From contig JANQJT010000133.1 in assembly GCA_028281485.1 (NCBI GenBank), forward strand, positions 1 to 10,402: a stretch of DNA of 10,402 nucleotides. Reading direction: 5' to 3'. A program made the position numbers and the translations under genes. The notes below the pieces were generated by a model. The model saw nothing but the letters and a program-made list of their open reading frames with translations, made no database searches and was not told where the DNA came from. Numbering within the stretch: position 1 is the first letter of the stretch; each line of letters opens with the position of its first letter. Source of the DNA: Phycisphaeraceae bacterium (lineage in GTDB: Bacteria > Planctomycetota > Phycisphaerae > Phycisphaerales > Zrk34). Shown here piece by piece: positions 5,991 through 10,402 of this stretch.

Positions 5991-7859
5991 TCAGACCAGC
6001 GGCTTGGGCGGGCGGGGGTCGTGCAGCCACTGCATCCACATCGACAGCGTCAGCAGCGCAAACAGCCGATGCGAATGATCCACCCGCCGGTTCTCGTGTT
6101 CCAGGATCATCTCGTACAGCGCCTCGTGGCGGCAGCCCAGCGCGTCGGTGAGGAAGCGCTGGTCCAGCAGGTGTCCGCGCAACAGGTCGCGCAGCTCGCC
6201 GCGGAACCATCGCCCGATCGGCACGGCGAAGCCCGCCTTGTTGCGCTGCAGGATCGCCGGCGGCAGGTACTTCTCGGCGACCTTCTTGAGCAGGCCCTTG
6301 CTACGCCCGCCCGGCATCAACACGTGCAGCGGCAGGTGGCCGGCCAGGTCGTACACCTGCGTGTCCAGCAGCGGGCAGCGTACCTCCAGCGACACGGCCA
6401 TCGACGCGCGGTCCACCTTGCGCAGGAGGTCGAACGGCAGGTAGTGGAACATGTCCCATCGCCGCGCCGCCTCGGCGGGGTCTTTTTCGTTCTCCCAGTT
6501 CGGCGGCGCATCGATCGGCGTGCCCATCGTCACGCCCATCTCGCCCACGCGGTCCGGCGGGAACAGGCGGATCATCGACAGGTACTGCCGCTTCTGGTCG
6601 ATCCACCGCGCGGCGCTGATCAATCGGTTGTATCGGCTGCGCCACGACTTGCCGTCGCCGCCAGCGCCCACGACCGGCAGCATCTTGAGGATCGCGCGGT
6701 GCTTGTGGATCATCCGCAGCGCGCGGTAGCGGTCGTACCCACCGAACAGCTCGTCGCCGCCGTCGCCGGACAGCGCCACGGTGACGTGCTTGCGCGCCGA
6801 TTGGCTGAGCCAGAAGGTGGGCAGGATCGACGAGTCGGCGGTGGGTTCACCGATCGTGGCGATCAGGCGTTGGAGGTCGTCTTCGATGTGCGGCTCGGCG
6901 ATGAGCACGTGGTGCCTGGAGCCGATGTGGTCGGCCACGACCTTGGCGTGCGGGCTCTCGTCGTACTTCACGTCGGGCATGGCGACGTTGAAGGTCATCA
7001 GCCGTTCGCCGCGGAGCTGGTTCTGCGCGATCGCCGCCACCAGCGAGCTGTCCACGCCGCCGGACAGAAAGCAGCCCAGCGGCACGTCGGCCTCGAGTCG
7101 CTTGCTCACCGCCTCGTTGATGAGTTCGTCGATCGCCGTGACCGCGCCCAGCTGCGTGCTGGTTCGGCTCAGCGGGGGCGGACGCCAGTAGCGCTCGGTC
7201 TGCGAGTTGCCGTCGGGCGTGACCAGCATCCAGTGCGCCGCGGGCAGCTCGAACACGCCCTTCATCAGCGTCTGCCCGAACGTGTAGCCGAACGCCAGGT
7301 AGTTGGCCAGGGCGGTCGGGTCGATGGTGGGGGTGTAGCGCATGCCGGCGGTGACGGCGCCGATGAGCGAGCCGAACACCATGCGGCCCTCTTCGCGACA
7401 CAGGTAAAGCGGCTTCTTACCGGCGCGGTCGCGCACCAGCAGCAGCTCGCGCTTGCGGCTGTCCCAGACGGCGAAGGCGTACATGCCGTGCAGGTGCTTG
7501 GGCAGCTCCATGCCCCACTCGCGGTAGCCGTGCAGGAGCACCTCGGTGTCGCAGTGGTCGCTGACGAAGGCGTGACCGAGCCGCTCGAGGCGTCGGCGCA
7601 GCTCGCGGTGATTGTAGATCTCGCCGTTGAAGGTGAGGGTGAGTTCGCCGTCGCCGTTGCGTGCCGGCACGCTCATGGGCTGGTGCCCGCCCATCAGATC
7701 GACGACGCTGAGTCGTGTGTGGATCAGTGCGCACGGGCCGAGCGTGTCGTGTCCGCGCCCGTCGGGGCCGCGCGGCAACAGGTGCGCCTGCATGCGATCC
7801 AGCGTGTCGCCTGGGATGGGGCGGTCGTCGAAATGGAGCACACCGGCGATGCCGCACAT
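5991..7859 (-). CDS. asnB: Asparagine synthetase, glutamine-hydrolysing
   Basis: This enzyme makes asparagine from aspartate, ATP and the amide of glutamine. Its 622 residues have two domains. The N-terminal class II glutaminase starts MCGIAGVLHF, with Cys2 as the exposed nucleophile after Met removal, followed by RGPDGRG (30-36), FNGEIYNHREL (77-87) and DTEVLLHGYREWG (104-116). The ATP-pyrophosphatase synthetase domain has SGGVDSS (266-272) and LSGDGGDELFGGYDRY (363-378). The start is fixed by the need for Cys at position 2. The related exosortase-associated amidotransferases of exopolysaccharide loci share this layout. A PEP-CTERM gene lies two genes downstream, so a role in surface glycan modification cannot be excluded, but no other such genes are visible. 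The start is 27 bases after the preceding secreted-protein gene, with only a weak Shine-Dalgarno site. Confidence 0.93.
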   Translation of the reverse strand: MCGIAGVLHFDDRPIPGDTLDRMQAHLLPRGPDGRGHDTLGPCALIHTRLSVVDLMGGHQPMSVPARNGDGELTLTFNGEIYNHRELRRRLERLGHAFVSDHCDTEVLLHGYREWGMELPKHLHGMYAFAVWDSRKRELLLVRDRAGKKPLYLCREEGRMVFGSLIGAVTAGMRYTPTIDPTALANYLAFGYTFGQTLMKGVFELPAAHWMLVTPDGNSQTERYWRPPPLSRTSTQLGAVTAIDELINEAVSKRLEADVPLGCFLSGGVDSSLVAAIAQNQLRGERLMTFNVAMPDVKYDESPHAKVVADHIGSRHHVLIAEPHIEDDLQRLIATIGEPTADSSILPTFWLSQSARKHVTVALSGDGGDELFGGYDRYRALRMIHKHRAILKMLPVVGAGGDGKSWRSRYNRLISAARWIDQKRQYLSMIRLFPPDRVGEMGVTMGTPIDAPPNWENEKDPAEAARRWDMFHYLPFDLLRKVDRASMAVSLEVRCPLLDTQVYDLAGHLPLHVLMPGGRSKGLLKKVAEKYLPPAILQRNKAGFAVPIGRWFRGELRDLLRGHLLDQRFLTDALGCRHEALYEMILEHENRRVDHSHRLFALLTLSMWMQWLHDPRPPKPLV

Positions 7860-7886
7860 AATACGGTTCGTTCCCGTCGGATCGGA

Positions 7887-8735
7887 TCAGTCTTCCGATT
7901 CCGGTTTGATCTCGGACAGGGCCTTCAGGTCGATAAAGCGTTCGATGTTGTCGGCGATCCACGCCGAGTTTTTCCATCGCTCGTCTTCCACGATGAACGC
8001 GATCTTCGCGTTGCCCGCCCAGAGCCACATCGTGTTGTTCGTACGCGAACTGATGGGATATCGGTTATTCAGCAGCGTTTTCTTCTGATGTTCGCTGATC
8101 TCGGAAAGCGGGCGGAGACGCACGTGTGACCAGGCGACCTTGTTGCCATCGGTGTCACGCCAATTGACGTAAACCATCGCGCTGCCGGGGTCGGAGCTGA
8201 CGCCGTAGGCCTCGATCGTCACGCCTTCGATCTCGCCGCCGAGGAACATCGGCTGGTACGCGGCGGTCAGCGCGTCGCGCTGGGCGGCAACGGCTTCCTT
8301 TATCTGTCGCTTTCTGTCTTCGAACGGCTCGCTGGCGGTGCGCATTTCGGCCGTGATGCGATCGACCTCGGCCTGGGCCTGTTTCTTGCGCTGGGCGCGC
8401 ACGGCGGGGTCGTTTTCTGTGCCCGCGGTACGCTGCCGGCGGAGGCGCTCAAGGTTCTGCTCGGCTCGGGCGATCTGCTCGTCCAGCTGCTCCAGTTTCT
8501 GCTCGCTCAACGGCGGCGCCTGGTAGCTGCGCAGCGTGTCGCGGTGGCGGTTCTGTTCGTCCTGCAGATCGCTGAGCGCTTCGCGCTTCTCCGCATCCAC
8601 CGCCTGCACCCTGGCGTAGACATCCAACACCTGTCGCGTTAATTGCGTGGCGTCCTCTGCCGCTTGTTCCGCTGTCAGCGGGGGCGTACCAGTCAGCATG
8701 ACACACGCGATCAGTACGCATCGGAAAGCTGTCAT
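7887..8735 (-). CDS. Secreted coiled-coil protein, paralogue 1 (intact), unknown function
   Basis: I do not recognise this 282-residue protein. It begins MTAFRCVLIACVMLTG, a signal peptide with likely cleavage after PLTA (residue 22). The Cys at 11 is too close to the start for a normal lipobox. Residues about 30-155 are highly charged, rich in Glu, Arg, Gln and Lys, and low in glycine, as expected of a long coiled coil. Residues about 165-250 alternate hydrophobic and polar residues (VTIEAYGV, AMVYVNW, AKIAFIVE), suggesting beta strands. The tail WIADNIERFIDLKALSEI (259-276) is the family signature. The start at 8733-8735 has AGGAGA five bases upstream. An in-frame GTG at 8763-8765 lies inside a hairpin and is rejected. 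The two genes upstream are tandem paralogues, and asnB follows after 27 bases. It probably acts in the periplasm or at the envelope. Confidence 0.75.
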   Translation of the reverse strand: MTAFRCVLIACVMLTGTPPLTAEQAAEDATQLTRQVLDVYARVQAVDAEKREALSDLQDEQNRHRDTLRSYQAPPLSEQKLEQLDEQIARAEQNLERLRRQRTAGTENDPAVRAQRKKQAQAEVDRITAEMRTASEPFEDRKRQIKEAVAAQRDALTAAYQPMFLGGEIEGVTIEAYGVSSDPGSAMVYVNWRDTDGNKVAWSHVRLRPLSEISEHQKKTLLNNRYPISSRTNNTMWLWAGNAKIAFIVEDERWKNSAWIADNIERFIDLKALSEIKPESED

Positions 8736-8740
8736 GGGCT

Positions 8741-8746
8741 TCTCCT
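8741..8746 (-). promoter_or_regulatory. Ribosome binding site AGGAGA of paralogue 1
   Basis: AGGAGA lies five bases before the ATG at 8733-8735 and selects that start over the in-frame GTG upstream. Confidence 0.7.
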
Positions 8747-8753
8747 GACCATG

Positions 8754-8777
8754 AAAAAACGGCACAATGAAGTGCCG
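8754..8777 (-). terminator. Hairpin plus U-tract after paralogue 2, overlapping the paralogue 1 promoter
   Basis: On the minus strand CGGCAC and GTGCCG form a perfect 6-bp stem with a 6-base loop, followed by TTTTTT (8754-8759). It is 35 bases after the paralogue 2 stop, and a second small hairpin (GTCTC/GAGAC, 8798-8810) lies between. It fits a terminator for read-through from paralogue 2. A degenerate copy precedes paralogue 2. Confidence 0.65.
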
Positions 8778-8780
8778 CTC

Positions 8781-8789
8781 ATCATATCA
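8781..8789 (-). promoter_or_regulatory. Extended -10 promoter of paralogue 1
   Basis: TGATATGAT on the minus strand matches the extended -10 form TG-n-TATAAT with one mismatch in the hexamer. The same position before paralogue 2 has TGATATCAT, and the flanking bases are conserved too. The expected start (about 8774) falls inside the ascending arm of the hairpin. No good -35 is visible. Confidence 0.45.
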
Positions 8790-8812
8790 AATCGCTTGTC
8801 TCGGGGAGACGG

Positions 8813-9779
8813 TCAGAGCATTTCGTCGGATTTCTCGGGGGCTGTGACTTCCGGCTCGGTGACCTTGATCTCTGCCAAGCCTTCGAGGTCAATGAACTCT
8901 CCAATGTGTTCTTTGATCCATTCTTTGCTTTTCTTGTTGTCGAGGCCGGTATCGAACTCGATCTCGGCATGCCCGGTAAAAAAGTGTGTATCGCCGATAT
9001 CGCGCCTATCGAACTCATGTGCCATCCGTTTGGCATTCTCTAAGCTTTCGAGATTGTGAAACTTGAGTCTTGCGTTGAAGCTGTCGCCTCCCGAGAATCG
9101 CCGACCGGCTTTATCCCATGTGACCCGGATGTACGCGTCGCTTGGTTCGACCGAGCTGATCGACACGCGGTAAGAGGCGCCTTCGATCGTTACTTTCTTG
9201 AAGTAAGGCAGGTAGGCATCGAGCATGGCGGTTCGATAGGGCGCGGCCTCATCGATGACCTGGTTTTCGCGGGCGACGAAGGGCTTTTCCTGGTGTTCCA
9301 CTTGATCTGCGAGCATGTCGATCTCGGCTTCCGTTTTGCGTCGACGTGCGTCTCGTTCGGCGGGATCGGTAATCGACGCGGCGATCCGTTGTGCCTGGAG
9401 AGAGTTCAATTCCATTTGAAGGCGATTGGTGAAATCAGGCTCCGCACGAATCGCGATTCTATTGATGATCTTTTCGTGAGTCGCGATGCGTTCATCCAAC
9501 TCGGCCAGTTCGTGTTGCTCGAGCGGTTCGCCTTCGTAGGCCTCGGCGATCTCAAAGAAGGTGCTCTAATTTCGTGTACAGATCACGGAGCCTCTCACGT
9601 TTCTCGTCGTCGATCGCATCGATCCGGCTTTTGAACGCAACCAGTTTGTTCGTGAGTTCGGTTACATCAATTTTATCCTGACTAACCGTTGTCGTAGGAG
9701 AAGCCGTTTCTGCATCGACGGCAAGCGTGATCAGAAGAGCACCCAGAAAGAAGCAGGCACCGAAGCGGAAGATCGACAT
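8813..9779 (-). pseudogene. Secreted coiled-coil protein, paralogue 2, interrupted by one +1 frameshift
   Basis: The first frame (9779-9552) encodes a signal peptide MSIFRFGACFFLGALLITLA plus VDA, then 50 residues ending KLEHLL at a TGA. The second frame continues EIAEAYEGEPLEQHELAELD to the end at 8813. Joined by a +1 shift, it would be 321 residues. The stretch between the shared EKRE and LDE motifs is then 31 residues, exactly as in paralogue 1, with the S/A-Y residue aligned. The rest is a charged helical region, then KKVTIEGASYRVSISSVE and YIRVTWDKAG (likely beta strands) and the signature tail WIKEHIGEFIDLEGLAEI. The start has AGGAG six bases upstream. The break is either a recent mutation or sequencing error, or a programmed shift at CTT TGA. 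Function is unknown; likely periplasmic. Confidence 0.75.
9552..9557 (-). other. CTT TGA frameshift site inside paralogue 2
   Basis: On the minus strand the zero-frame reads CAC CTT CTT TGA G. Slipping one base forward on CTT gives GAG next, restoring the frame of the remaining 246 codons. CTT TGA is the same codon pair used by the release factor 2 (prfB) programmed +1 frameshift. The strong upstream AGGGGG-like stimulator of prfB is not seen here, only a weak TTAGAG. Confidence 0.5.
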
Positions 9780-9785
9780 CGTTTG

Positions 9786-9790
9786 CTCCT
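9786..9790 (-). promoter_or_regulatory. Ribosome binding site AGGAG of paralogue 2
   Basis: AGGAG lies six bases before the ATG at 9777-9779, supporting that start and showing that initiation signals are intact despite the later frameshift. Confidence 0.7.
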
Positions 9791-9793
9791 AAG

Positions 9794-9826
9794 AAAAAGC
9801 GGCACAAGGGTGCGGACATGATATCA
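9794..9826 (-). promoter_or_regulatory. Promoter/hairpin cassette before paralogue 2
   Basis: This is the homologue of the paralogue 1 cassette. It has an extended -10 TGATATCAT (9818-9826), a short stem GCAC/GTGC (9802-9813) and a TTTTT run (9794-9798). The stem is weaker than in the other copy, so terminator activity is doubtful here. Conservation of order and spacing supports a real control element. Confidence 0.4.
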
Positions 9827-9854
9827 GATCGGTTATATGGGCGCGGTGGACCGT

Positions 9855-10301
9855 TTACTCGGATGCGAGTGACGTGCCGATCCCGGCCAAGGCCTCGAGG
9901 TCAACGAATCGGCCGATGTTATCCAGGAGCCACCGCTCGTTGCGCCACGGCTCGTGACTCGGGATGAACTTGAGCGTGACCCCGCCGGTTCGGATTCTGA
10001 TGAATCTTTCCGATCGAAACAAGATGACCGAGCCGTCCGGCAATCGGTCTTCGGCGGCGGTTTCGGTTGGAGCGGGTTTCTCGTTGAAGTACAGCGTGCC
10101 GGTGGCGACGGTCTTGTCGTCGGCGTCGATCCAGGTGAGGCGAACCAGCGCGTTCGCGGTGTCGCCGCGGATCGTCACGTCTTTGATGGTGACGTCGTCG
10201 ATTGGGCCGGCCTTGATGAGAGGCTCGTAGGCGCTTGCCAGCGCTGCATTCATATCTGCTGCGTCGCTTACACGTTGCCCGATGGCCTGATTGAAGGGCA
10301 T
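9855..10301 (-). CDS. Secreted coiled-coil family, paralogue 3, 5'-truncated at a palindrome
   Basis: This is the C-terminal half of a third family member. From residue 2 it reads PFNQAIGQRVSDAADMNAAL, which aligns with PFVARENQVIDEAAPYRTAM in paralogue 2. Strand-like blocks follow (VTIKDVTIRG, ALVRLTWIDADD, GGVTLKFI), then the signature tail WLLDNIGRFVDLEALAGI. The signal peptide and coiled-coil part expected from the other two copies are missing. Just upstream of PFNQA the sequence turns into an inverted copy of this gene's own middle. The ATG at 10299-10301 is therefore probably not a true start: it lies at the palindrome centre, where the other paralogues are mid-protein. Treat this as a 5'-truncated gene of unknown function. 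Confidence 0.7.
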   Translation of the reverse strand: MPFNQAIGQRVSDAADMNAALASAYEPLIKAGPIDDVTIKDVTIRGDTANALVRLTWIDADDKTVATGTLYFNEKPAPTETAAEDRLPDGSVILFRSERFIRIRTGGVTLKFIPSHEPWRNERWLLDNIGRFVDLEALAGIGTSLASE

Positions 10302-10402
10302 CGGGCAACGTGTAAGCGACGCAGCAGATATGGATGCAGCGCTGGCAAGCGCCTACGGGCCTCTCATCAAGGCCGGCCCAATCGACGACGTCACCATCAA
10401 AG
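10181..10402. repeat. Long palindrome: 104-bp inverted repeat with 14-base spacer, reaching the window end
   Basis: Positions 10181-10284 and 10299-10402 are inverse complements across 104 bases with only two mismatches, at the pairs 10225/10358 and 10250/10333. Both are T opposite G, so an RNA copy could pair throughout using G-U. The 14-base spacer is GCCTGATTGAAGGG. The left arm is the middle of paralogue 3. The right arm repeats it in the other orientation, with two amino acid changes (Asn to Asp, Glu to Gly). The right arm is still matching at the last base of the window, so its true extent is unknown. Confidence 0.97.

Noticed and set aside
5937..8129. 730-codon open frame on the plus strand opposite asnB and paralogue 1
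   Set aside because: It lies antisense to asnB, which has all its catalytic motifs; the translation is Arg/Val/His-rich low-complexity typical of GC-rich shadow frames.
7887..8735. Lipoprotein assignment for paralogue 1 because of LIAC near the N-terminus
   Set aside because: The Cys is at residue 11, too early for a lipobox after a full hydrophobic core; the hydrophobic stretch continues past it to a normal signal peptidase I site.
10181..10402. Diversity-generating retroelement template/variable repeat (both mismatches are A to G on the gene strand)
   Set aside because: Only two of many adenines differ, the copies are inverted with a 14-base spacer, and no reverse transcriptase is visible.
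10181..10402. Terminal inverted repeats of an insertion sequence or an attachment site
   Set aside because: The arms are coding sequence of paralogue 3 facing each other across 14 bases, with no transposase between or beside them.

Overview
The window is about 60% GC, and every gene I can support lies on the minus strand, so transcription runs from high to low coordinates. A PEP-CTERM sorting signal, a bacterial GlnRS beside a GluRS, many genes without Shine-Dalgarno sites and small secreted paralogues suggest a Gram-negative-type bacterium of the Planctomycetes/Phycisphaerae/Verrucomicrobia kind. This assignment is inference from gene content; there is no rRNA to anchor it.

Layout, in the direction of transcription. 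(1) 10402-7887: three tandem paralogues of an unrecognised secreted family, each (where intact) a signal peptide, a charged helical region and a C-terminal beta-rich domain ending in W-(I/L)-x3-I-x2-F-(I/V)-D-L-x2-L. The first (about 10301-9855) loses its 5' half at a 104-bp-arm palindrome that runs to the window end. The second (9779-8813) has one +1 frameshift, at a CTT TGA site. The third (8735-7887) is intact. The second and third are preceded by the same short cassette: an extended -10 overlapping a hairpin with a U-tract. (2) 7859-5991: glutamine-dependent asparagine synthetase. (3) 5916-4210: glutaminyl-tRNA synthetase. (4) 4209-3955: AT-rich leader with hairpins, then a PEP-CTERM secreted protein (3954-3259) and a clear intrinsic terminator (3201-3231). 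(5) 3159-2014: a PA0069/Rv2578c-type radical SAM protein with a good promoter. (6) 1874-300: an unusual glutamyl-tRNA synthetase, followed 13 bases later by a PfkB-family sugar kinase that runs off the window start.

How the genes fit together. asnB, glnS and gltX all handle glutamate, glutamine or aspartate amidation chemistry. Having GlnRS implies Gln-tRNA(Gln) can be charged directly. The paralogue next to asnB is 27 bases upstream of it and could share its transcript. gltX and the kinase are close enough to be an operon. No exosortase, mobile element, CRISPR array, tRNA or rRNA is visible.

The items most worth checking are the palindrome that cuts the third paralogue (biological foldback or assembly artefact), the CTT TGA frameshift in the second paralogue, the shared promoter/terminator cassette, and the GluRS that lacks the usual cysteine-rich segment but carries a roughly 70-residue insertion after its KMSKS-like motif. 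I found no clearly new multi-gene system. The tandem paralogue family is the least explained part of the window.
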